Assembly: GCA_030412945.1 (NCBI GenBank)
Contig: JAUHJS010000003.1
Location: forward strand, 63,507 to 127,506
DNA length: 64,000 bases
Direction: 5' to 3'
Origin: Shiella aurantiaca
GTDB lineage: Bacteria; Bacteroidota; Bacteroidia; Cytophagales; Cyclobacteriaceae
Shown here: piece after piece, positions 9,291-19,350 of the stretch
Layout: each line of letters begins with the position of its first letter
Position numbering within the stretch: the stretch's first letter is position 1
The notes under the pieces: generated by a model
Told to the model about the DNA's origin: nothing
Seen by the model: only the letters and a program-made list of their open reading frames with translations
Database searches by the model: none
Made by a program: the position numbers and the translations under genes

Positions 9291-11765
9291 ATGAGGATAG
9301 TTGTTCTTATATCGGTTTTTGTTTTTTGTTCATCGTTCGCTTTTTGTGAACAAATAGGAAAGATATATTGGTGTGATGAACTGTCGGTTTCCACGAATGC
9401 CTCCACCTATCTGGCTAATGTGGAAAAGAAATTTGGAACAGAACAGGTACGTAAACATTTGTACGATAGCCTCACCGCAGTATCTAATCGTACGGGTGTC
9501 CCGTTTTACGAACGGGTGGTCAATTTCTCTATTGAACACTGGGATAGTGAATATCAGAGCTTGGCTGTGCCCATGCCGCAGGCTTCCCGTCTAATCTACT
9601 CCGTCTCCTTTATACATGAAGGAGGCATGCAGATTATTTACGATTACTTGGGCAAGAATAATTGTGGCAATGATGAAAGTCTTTTTGTTCTTGTTTTCCC
9701 CAAGCTCTCTTTCAAACCCGATTCAATTAGTATTTCTACATTTGTTTCCCAAGAGACGATATCGAAGGTGGGTTTTGCCTCTAGCCCGGAGGCCTTCTAT
9801 GAAATTTCTCAGTCGGTGTGTTTCAGTTCTTCTTTTATGGCCACACCTTCAGCACTGTCTGGCGAGGTCAATACCTTTAGCAGCGAAGTGAAGCCAATAG
9901 TGTCATTGGATGGCAGATCCATTTATTTCCATAGGCAAAACAATGGGGGAAACGTAGGTGGCAAGCGTGATGTACAGGATATTTATCTGAGCAGGTTGAA
10001 TGATAAAGGAGAGTGGATCCAAACTTTGAACTTGGGTAATCCATTGAACAATAAGGGATCCAATGGCATTGCTTCCATTAGTGCGGGTGAGAATCGTCTA
10101 TACCTTCTAAATGAGTATACCTCCAACGGCACGCGCGATGGCCTTTCGTTCAGTGACAAAGGTGTTGAGGGCTGGACAAGCCCTCAATTGTTGCCCATTA
10201 AGGATTTCTATAATGCAAGCCCCTATTTTGATTATTGCGTATCAGCCAATCAGATGACGATGGTGTTGGCGTTGGAGGATGATGAGTCGTGGGGAGATCA
10301 GGACTTGTACGTGTCACACTACGACCCTTTGGCCGATGAATGGTCAAAGCCCCGTAACATGGGCACTGTGCTCAATACCCCTTGGGGAGAGGCCTCGCCA
10401 TTTCTTGCAGCCGATGGCAAGACCCTGTATTTCTCTAGTGAAGGGCATCTAGGGTATGGAGGCTTTGATTTGTACGTTACCAAGCGCCTCGATGACACTT
10501 GGATGAATTGGTCAAGCCCCTCAAACCTAGGTCCCATAATAAATGATGAGTTTGATAACTTGTATTTCTCGGTCTCTGCCAAAGCTGACAAAGCTTATTT
10601 TTCCTCAGGCAATGGAGAGGGGCGTGATATCTACGAAATTAACCTTCCCAAACTATTCAAACCCAAGCCAGTGGAACTTGTGACAGGCCGATTTGTAGAC
10701 GTAGGCACGGGCAAGCAATTAAAAGGGCGAGTGCAAGTAGAATCGCTTAGTACCCCTTCTTTTCATTTGGAGGTCCTAACCGATAGCCTTACAGGAATGG
10801 CTAGGTTTGCCCTGCCTGCCAATGACAGTTATTGGTTTAAGGTTCAGGCAGATGGCTATCATATACTAGAAGGGACGTACTCGACCGATGGCCTGGAAAA
10901 GTACCGAGAAAAAAATCTTACTGTCCCATTGGTGCCCGAAGCTACTGTTTTCCCTGTCGAAGCTTATAGTGGGACGGGGGAGATAGATACTACGGTTCTA
11001 TCCATTTTTTACGAATTAGCGTATCCGATGACAGTGGGAATGGCTAGTCCGGCCAGAGAGGTTAATCTCAAATCCCTTAAGCAAAATATTAGATCGGAGT
11101 ATGTGAATAGTAACGTAGAAAGCCAGCACGTTCTTCTCCTAAAAGGTAGAATCATTGAGGGAGAAGGCTTGTCACCCGTGGGCAGTACCCTTCTTTTTTA
11201 TCAAAAAGGTGCCCCAAAGGCAAGGACAATAAGTAATCCACGAAATGGTAGCTACCAAACAGTGGTGGGTGACAATTCAATCTTTAGTGTGTTGGTCACT
11301 CGGGAGGGTCACCCCAATGATACGATTCGGATAACGATTCCTGCGGAGGATGGGTATGCCGAGCTGCAGCGGAACATTTATTTGGACTGTCAGAAAGGGG
11401 ATTCCGCCCGTGTACGGCTTGGTTCGGGGATGCTCGGTGGGGTAAAACGGGAGAATATGCTGTTTTTCAAGGAAAGGAGACAAGCGAAACGCTTGGTCGA
11501 GTCCATAGCTACAAAAAATATCGGTACGCCTGTTTTCGAGGAAGATTTGGCTTTCCTGAACGAGGTGTTGGCCGATAATCCTAATTGGAGTGCCAAAGTA
11601 CAGGTGGCCAGTCCTCACCATTTCTCACAGGAGGGTTTGTTGGAAGGGTATTTGAAAAAAAATATCCAGAATGGTGTCGATATAGCTTATGAGATAAAAA
11701 AAGAGAAGAAGAACAAAAGAAACCCCAAGGCTATTACAGTTTATGTCGATATTTATTTTTACTAA
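9291..11765 (+). CDS. exported PD40 beta-propeller envelope protein
   Basis: An 824-residue protein with a cleavable N-terminal signal (hydrophobic to about residue 19). Residues about 195-460 hold repeated PD40/WD40-like blades (for example SLDGRSIYF, AADGKTLYFSSEG, YGGFDLYV). About 465-550 is a carboxypeptidase-regulatory-like beta domain. A second such domain lies near 610-690. The C-terminal 80 residues vaguely resemble an OmpA peptidoglycan-binding domain but lack its key Asp and Arg residues. The architecture parallels PorE-type proteins of the type IX secretion/gliding apparatus, as does the larger relative at 13445. It lies between the kinase and the YfiR gene, whose start overlaps its end. 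It is probably a periplasmic or outer-membrane-associated scaffold. Confidence 0.75.
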   Translation: MRIVVLISVFVFCSSFAFCEQIGKIYWCDELSVSTNASTYLANVEKKFGTEQVRKHLYDSLTAVSNRTGVPFYERVVNFSIEHWDSEYQSLAVPMPQASRLIYSVSFIHEGGMQIIYDYLGKNNCGNDESLFVLVFPKLSFKPDSISISTFVSQETISKVGFASSPEAFYEISQSVCFSSSFMATPSALSGEVNTFSSEVKPIVSLDGRSIYFHRQNNGGNVGGKRDVQDIYLSRLNDKGEWIQTLNLGNPLNNKGSNGIASISAGENRLYLLNEYTSNGTRDGLSFSDKGVEGWTSPQLLPIKDFYNASPYFDYCVSANQMTMVLALEDDESWGDQDLYVSHYDPLADEWSKPRNMGTVLNTPWGEASPFLAADGKTLYFSSEGHLGYGGFDLYVTKRLDDTWMNWSSPSNLGPIINDEFDNLYFSVSAKADKAYFSSGNGEGRDIYEINLPKLFKPKPVELVTGRFVDVGTGKQLKGRVQVESLSTPSFHLEVLTDSLTGMARFALPANDSYWFKVQADGYHILEGTYSTDGLEKYREKNLTVPLVPEATVFPVEAYSGTGEIDTTVLSIFYELAYPMTVGMASPAREVNLKSLKQNIRSEYVNSNVESQHVLLLKGRIIEGEGLSPVGSTLLFYQKGAPKARTISNPRNGSYQTVVGDNSIFSVLVTREGHPNDTIRITIPAEDGYAELQRNIYLDCQKGDSARVRLGSGMLGGVKRENMLFFKERRQAKRLVESIATKNIGTPVFEEDLAFLNEVLADNPNWSAKVQVASPHHFSQEGLLEGYLKKNIQNGVDIAYEIKKEKKNKRNPKAITVYVDIYFY

Positions 11766-12294
11766 TTGGAGTGTATGCAAGAAAGGTCTTATCTCTTTTT
11801 CCATACTCATGCTGTTGTTTAGTTATGTGGTTTATTCACAGGACTATAAGCAGACACAAAATAGAGTTAAATCCATTTATCTCTATAATTTTTTAAAAGA
11901 TATTCAGTGGGAGGGTACATCAGCCACAGAGGTAAGTATTTGCTTACTAGGGAAAGACGAACTTTTTTTGGAGTTAGAAAAACTAACTGGTAACAGAAAA
12001 GTACAGAATAAAGGCATTACCATTAAACTGGTGAAATCCCCTAGCGAGTGTACCACTTGTGACTTGTTGTTTGTAGAGGAGGGGTTCGGTGGAGATATGC
12101 CGAATTCAGGACTTAAATGTCCCAGTTTGGTAATTACTTCTGGTTTTTTCCTCAAAGACTTTTCGACTATCGCATTGTTGTATCATGAAAACCGGCTTCA
12201 GTTTTATGTGAATAAAGAGTTATGTGAGGCTAATGGGATTAAGGTATCCTCTCAGCTTTTTAGTTTGGCCAATCAAAATATAGTAAAGCAATGA
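11743..12294 (+). CDS. YfiR/DUF4154 family periplasmic protein
   Basis: A 183-residue exported protein. A basic pair at residues 12-13 and a hydrophobic stretch to about 31 form the signal peptide. The mature part follows the YfiR/HmsC pattern: VKSIYLYNFLKDIQW, then the strand ICLLGKDELF, a Cys-containing CDLLFVEEG segment, LVITSGFF, LQFYVN, and a helix ending SSQLFSLANQ. In Pseudomonas, YfiR is a periplasmic repressor of the membrane diguanylate cyclase YfiN. Here no cyclase is adjacent, and in Bacteroidota such proteins often accompany histidine kinases. The start overlaps the upstream gene by 23 bases, and the stop overlaps the next start (ATGA), implying translational coupling. Confidence 0.75.
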   Translation: MSIFIFTNWSVCKKGLISFSILMLLFSYVVYSQDYKQTQNRVKSIYLYNFLKDIQWEGTSATEVSICLLGKDELFLELEKLTGNRKVQNKGITIKLVKSPSECTTCDLLFVEEGFGGDMPNSGLKCPSLVITSGFFLKDFSTIALLYHENRLQFYVNKELCEANGIKVSSQLFSLANQNIVKQ

Positions 12295-13448
12295 TACGAA
12301 GTGCCTTTATTTTATTTTTCTCCGTAGGGCTTTATTCTTTTAGCCAAGCTCAAACCATCTTATTGGATAAGGTATATGGTTTTATTGAGGCAAATGATTT
12401 AAAAAAGGCCACTGAGGCAATAGCGGCAGCGGAGAAGCATGTCACTACTTCCAACGATCCTCGTACCTATTACCTGAAGTCGTATGTATATAGGCTTGCT
12501 TTTAGTACAGCAGAAGGCACACAAAGGGATGAGTGGAGAAGCCTGTCTTTACTTAGCTATGAGAAGTGCAAAGCCTTAGACCAACAAGGGAACTACACTT
12601 CCTCTCTCAAGCAGTTGTACGATTATATAGTAGCGAGTATATATAATGACGCCTCCAATTATTTTAATGAGCAGGAGTACCAGCAGTCTATTGAATATTA
12701 CTCCTTGTATTTAAAAACCACCAAGAACCTTACAGATAATTGGTTGGATGCAAATTATTACCTAGGTACGGCCTATTATGAGACGGAGCAGTTGGATTCC
12801 GCCCTATCGTATTTTACGGTGCTATGGAATCGTGAATACAAGAATCCAACATTTTACGTGGACTACGCATACCTTAATATGGCACTAGAGCGCCCTTTTG
12901 AAACATTGGAATGCCTAGAGCGTGGGCTAGTATACTACCCTGAAGTATACGATTTGCATGTGGCGAGGCTCAACGCCCTTTCTAAGTTTGAGAGATACGA
13001 GGAACTGTCGCCCATAATAGAGGATTTCATTGTGGAGCATCCCGATAATGTCGATGTGCTGCTGCTGGCAGGCTCTGTATTCGAGAAGATGCAGAAATTA
13101 ACCTCTGGTATACAGTATTTTAATAAAGCCGAAAGTGTATATCAACAAATAATTGCTTTAGACTCTGGGCATTTTGAAGCAAGTTATAACCTAGGGGTTT
13201 TGTACTATAACGAAGCAGTGGATTTGGTAAATAAGAATGACCTTGAAACTGATATTGAGGAGCTAACTCTTATTTTGGAGAAAAGCACCCGTTTGTTTGA
13301 GATGGCACTTCCACTTTTACGTTCTATCTATAATCCGAATAACCCAAATGTTAAACTCTTAGGTGCTTTACAGGCTATATATTATAACCTGAATATGAAA
13401 GGCGAATTGGAGGAGGTTACCGCATTGCTTAGTTCGCTACAAGGATGA
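12291..13448 (+). CDS. exported TPR-repeat protein
   Basis: A 385-residue protein with a signal peptide (about residues 1-21) and helical TPR-like repeats over most of its length, for example around YYLGTAYYETEQLDSALSYF and ASYNLGVLYYNEAVDL. TPR arrays mediate protein-protein contacts, and in the periplasm they often scaffold envelope complexes. Both its start and its stop overlap neighbours by the ATGA arrangement, so it is translationally coupled to the YfiR gene before it and the PorE-like gene after it. This suggests these three products work in fixed stoichiometry. The precise role is unknown. Confidence 0.8.
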   Translation: MIRSAFILFFSVGLYSFSQAQTILLDKVYGFIEANDLKKATEAIAAAEKHVTTSNDPRTYYLKSYVYRLAFSTAEGTQRDEWRSLSLLSYEKCKALDQQGNYTSSLKQLYDYIVASIYNDASNYFNEQEYQQSIEYYSLYLKTTKNLTDNWLDANYYLGTAYYETEQLDSALSYFTVLWNREYKNPTFYVDYAYLNMALERPFETLECLERGLVYYPEVYDLHVARLNALSKFERYEELSPIIEDFIVEHPDNVDVLLLAGSVFEKMQKLTSGIQYFNKAESVYQQIIALDSGHFEASYNLGVLYYNEAVDLVNKNDLETDIEELTLILEKSTRLFEMALPLLRSIYNPNNPNVKLLGALQAIYYNLNMKGELEEVTALLSSLQG

Positions 13449-16400
13449 GGGCATTTGTAAAATATTGCTGGATTATTTTTGTTATGTTCGGGAGTGCAAA
13501 CGCTTTTGCACAGGGGGGGGACCTGTATTCTTTAGAGAGTAAAGCTGCATATTATCTAGAAAATAATAATTTCAAGGAAGCCCTGCATCTCCTTCAGCAG
13601 CTGGACAGCCTCTCGCCAGATAACCCCGATTATTTGTTTAATCTGGGTAAATGTTATTTTATCGCCATCGATAAGCCAAAGAGTTTGTTTTATTTTTTGA
13701 AGGCCTATTCACTAGGCTGCACCGAAAACTCCTTGTTATTATATATTGCTCAAGCCTATCAGTTCAATTATGATTTTGATAAGTCCTTGATTTATTTGGA
13801 ACAATATCGGGATAAGGTAATGGAGGATTCCTTTGAAGATAACCAAGAAACAGAATTGGAGCGGGTGGATTTGCTGGTGTATCAATTGAAAGAAGCAAAA
13901 GCCTTAGTGGACAGAAAACTATCTATTGGTGTGGAAAATATGGGGCCTTTGGTCAATAGTGAATATCCTGACTATGTTCCTTTGAGCCATAATAATGATA
14001 GTATTCTGGTGTTCACAAGCCGCAGGGCGGTGGAAGGAGAAACTAAACTGGCCAGTGATGGTAAGCCATATGAAAATATATATTTTTCGTATAGGCAGGC
14101 CGATGGAGAATGGTCATCCGTGATTCCCTACCGAGGGTTCAATGGCAAGTACCATGATGCCAATGTGGCACTAAATAGGGATGAAACAGAACTGTTTATT
14201 TATAGCTCTAAGCGAAATGGCGATATCTATGTGAGCAATAAGCATCAACAAAAATGGGGACGTTCAAAGCCACTTAAAGGGATAAACAGTAAGTATTGGG
14301 AAGGAAGTATTGCCTTATCCTTCCATGAAGACACCCTGTATTTTTCGAGCGACCGTCCTGGTGGATATGGAGGCAGCGATATTTATATGGCAATCAAGAA
14401 TGCTAAGGGAGAATGGGTAAATCCGGTGAATCTTGGCCCTGAAATCAATACAGCATACGATGAAGACGCGCCATTTATCTATAAAGACAGCAAAACGCTC
14501 TTTTTTAGTTCCAAGGGGCACAATTCCATCGGTGGGTATGATGTGTTTTCCGCACGTATCAATGAACAAGGTAAATGGAGCCAACTAAGGAACTTGGGCT
14601 TTCCTATCAATACGGTGGATGATGATATCTACTTTCAGCTCAATAACGTAGGCTCTATCGGTTATTTTACCTCTTTTAGGCACAGTAATTTTAGAGAGCG
14701 CTCCATTGGGGAAAAGGATATTTTCCAAATAAAGCGCCCCAACTCTTCCCCTGTACACTTTGTATTTAAAGGCCAAGTGTATGATGCACAAAGCCACCAC
14801 CCGCAACCGGCCATCATTAAGTTGGAGGAACTTAATGACTCCATTTCTTCCATTCAGGAATTGGCAGTGGATGTGAACACAGGTAAGTTTCGGTATGACC
14901 TTAAGTTTGACACCTTCTATAAACTGAGCGTAGAGGTAGGAGGAAAGATGTATTTTTCCCAGGAATTATATTTCCCCTATCAGGCCGATCTTTTCGAGAC
15001 CTTTATGAGCCTTCCGCTAGAGGAGGTGCCGAGCTATGATGTCAAAATCAGTGATATTTTGGATAAACGTGCGGTCTCAATGGCAGACAGCATATTGCTA
15101 GATACAAAGCGAAATCCTACCATACTTTTAATTCGTAAGGTTTCTTATCAAGATTCGGGAATAAAAGACTTGCTGGCCTCAGGAAGAGTGCCCGAATCGT
15201 TCCGAAAAAAACTAATACAACAACTCAAGGATAATGAATACCTAGATGACAAGGAAGAAGGAGAGTTGGTAGAGTATACAATTGGTTCCGAAAGTCCCAC
15301 TGCTGCACCCGAGCCTGAGATGGTTAAACTAGATAAAGAGGTGAAAAGCAAGGTAGTGCGGACTACCTTCCCTGAGATGGAGCTAGCGAGCGATGCCCTG
15401 CACGAAAAAAACATGAGTAAGCTTTCTGATGCCGAAAAAGAGCTAGTGGAGAGAATTACCCAACATTTGCTACAAAATGATTCTTCTGAAATGGCCACCC
15501 TTTCGAAAAGCGATCTGCTTTTTTATAAAAACCTCAAAAAGAAGGAGAAATTAACCTTTGACCGATTGTTGGCGGAGAATGTTCGAAATAGGATACAAAC
15601 GGACTCCATTCTTAGCCAAACCGATGGCACTCGCAAAGAAGAGGCCGTTTGGGAACTTTTGGCACAAGGGAATTTGGGTATGGAGGTGTCTCAAAATAAG
15701 TTGAAAGCATTTAGTGCCGAAGCTTGGGGGATATTATATACAATAGAAACCTCACGTTTTAAGTTTGGTGCCAATCAAAAGATAACTTTTGAGGCCTTAC
15801 TGGTTCAAAGAAGTAATGAAAGCAAACAGCCTAACACAAAGCTTATCTTGACGGATGAACGAGGCAATGTGTATGCACAAAAATATACTGACTCACTGGG
15901 ATATGTACGTTTTGAGGGGCTTGATGCTGGGAGGAGATATGCCATTCTGATTAATGATTATGCTATCTCACTAATCGGGCAGTCGCGCTTTGAATTGATT
16001 GAAATACAGATTGGTTCAGAGACTGATGACTCTATGTCATTTTATAATACACTCTCAAGTGAGGAGAAAAGAAGTGTTGATAGGGTGATTGCCAGTCAAC
16101 TCTTGAAAGAAATGTACCATGATAATCCTACCCAAATGTATGAGGATGAAATGGAGTTTCAAAAACTGGACGAAGGGAGCAAAAAGTTTGTAGAGCGTTT
16201 TCGACAGTATTTGCGTGCTACCTCAGCCGATAATGAGGATTTTTTCTTAAAAAGGGACGATGCCCTAATGTATGAAAATATGGACTTGGTGCTTAGGGAG
16301 CAGATGAATCGGTTTATTACCGAAAACCAACAATTGACACAGGCCGATCAGCAGTTTTATGAAAAATTAGGTGACTTGGAAAAGGGATATATAGAAACTC

Positions 16401-17911
16401 TTAAGAAAAAACGGAAGTCAAATAAAACTATCGTTGAGGATTTTCTTTTGTCGAGCAACGACTCCGACTTTTGGTATGTGGTGGAGGAGTTTTCTACTAA
16501 TGGGCAACCATCTAAGCAGCATTTTACACTTACTGCAAAGCTTAATGCAAAGGAAACAGATATTGTTTCTCAGATACGGGTGGCCATAATGAACGAATAC
16601 AATGAGATTGTTCAAACCACTACCTTGGATGAAGCCAATAGGTTTGAGTTTTATTCATTGCCAAGAGATGAGAAATATAAAATATTGATTAATAAGGGAG
16701 AAAATATTGCCAACCTGTTTGAATATACGGTAACAGACATGGTGCTTTCAGATGGTGAAATCGACTATTATGAGTCGCTTTCTGCGGAGGAAAAGCGATT
16801 TATTGACCAATATATTGCCAAAGAGTTGGCGAAAGAGCAATACTTGGGTAACCCTAGCCTTATGGAGGCAGATGTATTACTCTTCGCCCAGATGACGAAC
16901 GAGCAGAAGCGTTTTATTGAGAGGTTGAGGGCAAGCATGTTTGCCAATGGGGTGCATGCAGATAGCACAAGGCTTACGAGGGAAGATAATTATCAATATT
17001 ATTTTATGCTAACAGCACAAGAACGTCAGTTTATCAACCGAGAAATGGTAAGAGGGGCAATGGGCAGAGTTGTGAGCGATGATTTTGAGTTTGTAGAGAA
17101 GAACTCCTCGATTGTTTTTGAAGCTCTGTCGGAAAATCAGAAAAAGCAAATTGCTCATTTGATGCAAAATAGGAAGGTGAATTCGGATGTTTTTGCGGAA
17201 GAGCCTTTTTTAATGGTAGATAAGGCGTGGGTGCTGTTAGACTCTATGACTATTGCTTCCGTACCTCACCAAGGCATAAAAATCCGAGGTGCCATTATTG
17301 ATAAGAGCGACCATCAATTGGCAAGCCACGTGCCGATAATGCTTACAAATAGAGTCAATGAGGTGGTCTTTATCACTAGCACCGACAGCACAGGTTTCTT
17401 TAGTGGTGACTTGAAAGCCGATGCCTCAGGAGGAATGTATTACCTACTGGCCGAAACTAATCGAAATGTATTTTATAGTCCACATGTGAACAAATTGGAT
17501 CAAATCAAGGTGGATTATTTACAGATAGATACCCTTCAGCAGGAGCCAAGTATAGAGATATATCCACTCACTTTGTATTTTGCATTTAATTCAAGCGAGT
17601 TGCGGCCAGAAGAACGCAATAAGCTTACCATATGGTATAATACTTACCACGAGAACCTAGTGACTTATATAATTATATTACATGGCCATGCGGATTCGCA
17701 GGGGGCGGAAGATTATAATTTTAAATTGGCTCAAAGACGTGCTGAGGCTATTAAACAGACTTTGTTAGGTCTGGGATTGGCCAATACACTCATGGTGGTT
17801 TCTCATGGAGAAAGTAAGGCTAAAATGAAATTCCCAGAAACCTATCTGGATAGAAAAGTGATTATTGAACCCCTCTTACCTGTTAATTCCCCGCCATTTG
17901 TTGCAAAGTAA
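13445..17911 (+). CDS. giant PorE-like protein: TPR, PD40 propeller, CRD and OmpA domains
   Basis: A 1488-residue exported protein with domains in the order known for PorE of the type IX secretion system. It has a signal peptide (about 1-23), TPR-like helices (25-140), a PD40 propeller (about 150-420; blades such as LYFSSDRPGGYGGSDIYM and LFFSSKGHNSIGGYDVF), a carboxypeptidase-regulatory domain (about 435-520), and a C-terminal OmpA peptidoglycan-binding domain from about 1379 (HGHADSQGAEDYN then LAQRRAEAI). PorE is about half this size. The extra 750 residues hold three related helical modules starting near 657, 870 and 1112 (LSxxEKxxVxR, NPxxM, and a second EKxFVERxR helix), alternating with beta domains near 780, 1030 and 1290. 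The OmpA domain implies anchoring to peptidoglycan. It is coupled to the upstream TPR gene by ATGA. Confidence 0.8.
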   Translation: MRAFVKYCWIIFVMFGSANAFAQGGDLYSLESKAAYYLENNNFKEALHLLQQLDSLSPDNPDYLFNLGKCYFIAIDKPKSLFYFLKAYSLGCTENSLLLYIAQAYQFNYDFDKSLIYLEQYRDKVMEDSFEDNQETELERVDLLVYQLKEAKALVDRKLSIGVENMGPLVNSEYPDYVPLSHNNDSILVFTSRRAVEGETKLASDGKPYENIYFSYRQADGEWSSVIPYRGFNGKYHDANVALNRDETELFIYSSKRNGDIYVSNKHQQKWGRSKPLKGINSKYWEGSIALSFHEDTLYFSSDRPGGYGGSDIYMAIKNAKGEWVNPVNLGPEINTAYDEDAPFIYKDSKTLFFSSKGHNSIGGYDVFSARINEQGKWSQLRNLGFPINTVDDDIYFQLNNVGSIGYFTSFRHSNFRERSIGEKDIFQIKRPNSSPVHFVFKGQVYDAQSHHPQPAIIKLEELNDSISSIQELAVDVNTGKFRYDLKFDTFYKLSVEVGGKMYFSQELYFPYQADLFETFMSLPLEEVPSYDVKISDILDKRAVSMADSILLDTKRNPTILLIRKVSYQDSGIKDLLASGRVPESFRKKLIQQLKDNEYLDDKEEGELVEYTIGSESPTAAPEPEMVKLDKEVKSKVVRTTFPEMELASDALHEKNMSKLSDAEKELVERITQHLLQNDSSEMATLSKSDLLFYKNLKKKEKLTFDRLLAENVRNRIQTDSILSQTDGTRKEEAVWELLAQGNLGMEVSQNKLKAFSAEAWGILYTIETSRFKFGANQKITFEALLVQRSNESKQPNTKLILTDERGNVYAQKYTDSLGYVRFEGLDAGRRYAILINDYAISLIGQSRFELIEIQIGSETDDSMSFYNTLSSEEKRSVDRVIASQLLKEMYHDNPTQMYEDEMEFQKLDEGSKKFVERFRQYLRATSADNEDFFLKRDDALMYENMDLVLREQMNRFITENQQLTQADQQFYEKLGDLEKGYIETLKKKRKSNKTIVEDFLLSSNDSDFWYVVEEFSTNGQPSKQHFTLTAKLNAKETDIVSQIRVAIMNEYNEIVQTTTLDEANRFEFYSLPRDEKYKILINKGENIANLFEYTVTDMVLSDGEIDYYESLSAEEKRFIDQYIAKELAKEQYLGNPSLMEADVLLFAQMTNEQKRFIERLRASMFANGVHADSTRLTREDNYQYYFMLTAQERQFINREMVRGAMGRVVSDDFEFVEKNSSIVFEALSENQKKQIAHLMQNRKVNSDVFAEEPFLMVDKAWVLLDSMTIASVPHQGIKIRGAIIDKSDHQLASHVPIMLTNRVNEVVFITSTDSTGFFSGDLKADASGGMYYLLAETNRNVFYSPHVNKLDQIKVDYLQIDTLQQEPSIEIYPLTLYFAFNSSELRPEERNKLTIWYNTYHENLVTYIIILHGHADSQGAEDYNFKLAQRRAEAIKQTLLGLGLANTLMVVSHGESKAKMKFPETYLDRKVIIEPLLPVNSPPFVAK

Positions 17912-17949
17912 ATACACAAAGCCCCTTTTGCTAACGGAATTAGAAAAAT

Positions 17950-19317
17950 ATGAAAAAACAAATCATGCTCCGTCTGGCTAAGTTGTATCATTCTGAATGG
18001 GATTCCTATGTGTCGGCTATAAGCTATAGGTACGGTACGGCCCTGGCAGCCATTATATTAATATTGTTTGGCCTAGTAGATGCATTGCTGATTAAGAATT
18101 CTGAAGCATTACGACTGACTCTCTATGTACGATATATCTTCATCATTCCTTTGATGTCTATCAGCATTGCATTATCCTATCGTAAGGATTTGTTTGAGAA
18201 TTATCATAAGATTACTTCCATGATTGCAGGATTAGCGGCTCTTTGCGGAATTGTGATAATGTTGAAAATAGCTGTGGATTATAATGAACCAAACTTCGAC
18301 CGCCATTTTGCCGCTCTGGTAATGGCTGTTAGTTTTAGTTCACTTATTCTGTGGCTAAATCTTTTTACATCTTCTTTTCTTTTTGTCATAGTACTTATTT
18401 TTTACGCCATATTGGTAGGGCATAATGAAAAAGCCTACCATCATTACGGAGAGTTTATTGGTCAGATGCTGATTTTGGGTACAGCCTGTAGCTTAGGCAC
18501 ATATGTTAGATATGCCTTCAATCTGTTGATGAGGAATAATTATTCAAAAACCATTGCATTAAGAAATGAAAAGAAAGAGTTGCAGAGTGTGAATGAAAAA
18601 CTTTCCCGTGCTGATGAACTAAAACTGAGAATTATCTCGGTACTTTCGCATGATGTGCAGGGGCCTATAAGAAATATTCAGGCAGTATTTAAATTGTTCT
18701 ATGCAAAGGATATAAGCCAAAAAGAACTTATGGGGCTAGTTCAAAATATAGATACTACTTTAAGGTCTACTCAAATATTGATTGATGATGTGCTCTCATG
18801 GGCGGAAGTTTCCTTGCTTAATACATCAGATACGTCTGCTGGGCAATTGCCTATACATGAGTTAATAGACAGTGTAATTTGCCTATACCAATACTCTGCT
18901 TTGGAAAAAAATATAACTTTTGAAAAGCAAGTGGTGGGGAATTTTTATATTTCTAACAAGCAGGATATTGTGCGTTTCGTGTTACGGAATTTGCTTAATA
19001 ATGCTGTGAAATTTACTGAGAACGGAAAAATCATTATCCGTGTGCTGAACCGAGAAGGTCGACTATATATTGATGTGGCAGATTCAGGAATAGGAATGAG
19101 CGATGATTTGATTAGCCGATTGTTTAAAAGCATCAAGGGCGTGTCAAATAAAGGAACCCGTGGCGAGATAGGAAAAGGGATAGGCTTGTACCTGTGCAAG
19201 CAATTGCTAACGGAAAATGGCGGCAATATTACCTTTTTCTCAAAGTTCAGGAAGGGAACTACCTTTATGTTCAATTTACCTGTTGATTGTAAAATCTACG
19301 ATACCAACTCTCACTAG
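17950..19317 (+). CDS. multipass membrane histidine kinase
   Basis: A 455-residue kinase whose first ~195 residues contain about five or six hydrophobic helices and no obvious extracellular sensor domain. A short coiled coil (about 205-225) leads to H234 in LSHDVQGPI. The HATPase domain has N box LLNNAVKFTE, G1 ADSGIGMS and G2 GKGIGLYLCK. It starts 38 bp after the PorE-like gene on the same strand, so it probably shares its transcript. No receiver protein is nearby. A membrane-embedded sensor closing an operon of envelope scaffolds suggests that it monitors that complex; this is inference. Confidence 0.85.
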   Translation: MKKQIMLRLAKLYHSEWDSYVSAISYRYGTALAAIILILFGLVDALLIKNSEALRLTLYVRYIFIIPLMSISIALSYRKDLFENYHKITSMIAGLAALCGIVIMLKIAVDYNEPNFDRHFAALVMAVSFSSLILWLNLFTSSFLFVIVLIFYAILVGHNEKAYHHYGEFIGQMLILGTACSLGTYVRYAFNLLMRNNYSKTIALRNEKKELQSVNEKLSRADELKLRIISVLSHDVQGPIRNIQAVFKLFYAKDISQKELMGLVQNIDTTLRSTQILIDDVLSWAEVSLLNTSDTSAGQLPIHELIDSVICLYQYSALEKNITFEKQVVGNFYISNKQDIVRFVLRNLLNNAVKFTENGKIIIRVLNREGRLYIDVADSGIGMSDDLISRLFKSIKGVSNKGTRGEIGKGIGLYLCKQLLTENGGNITFFSKFRKGTTFMFNLPVDCKIYDTNSH

Positions 19318-19350
19318 CCCCTTCCGTTACTTTTAGTTAGGGGTTTGGCT

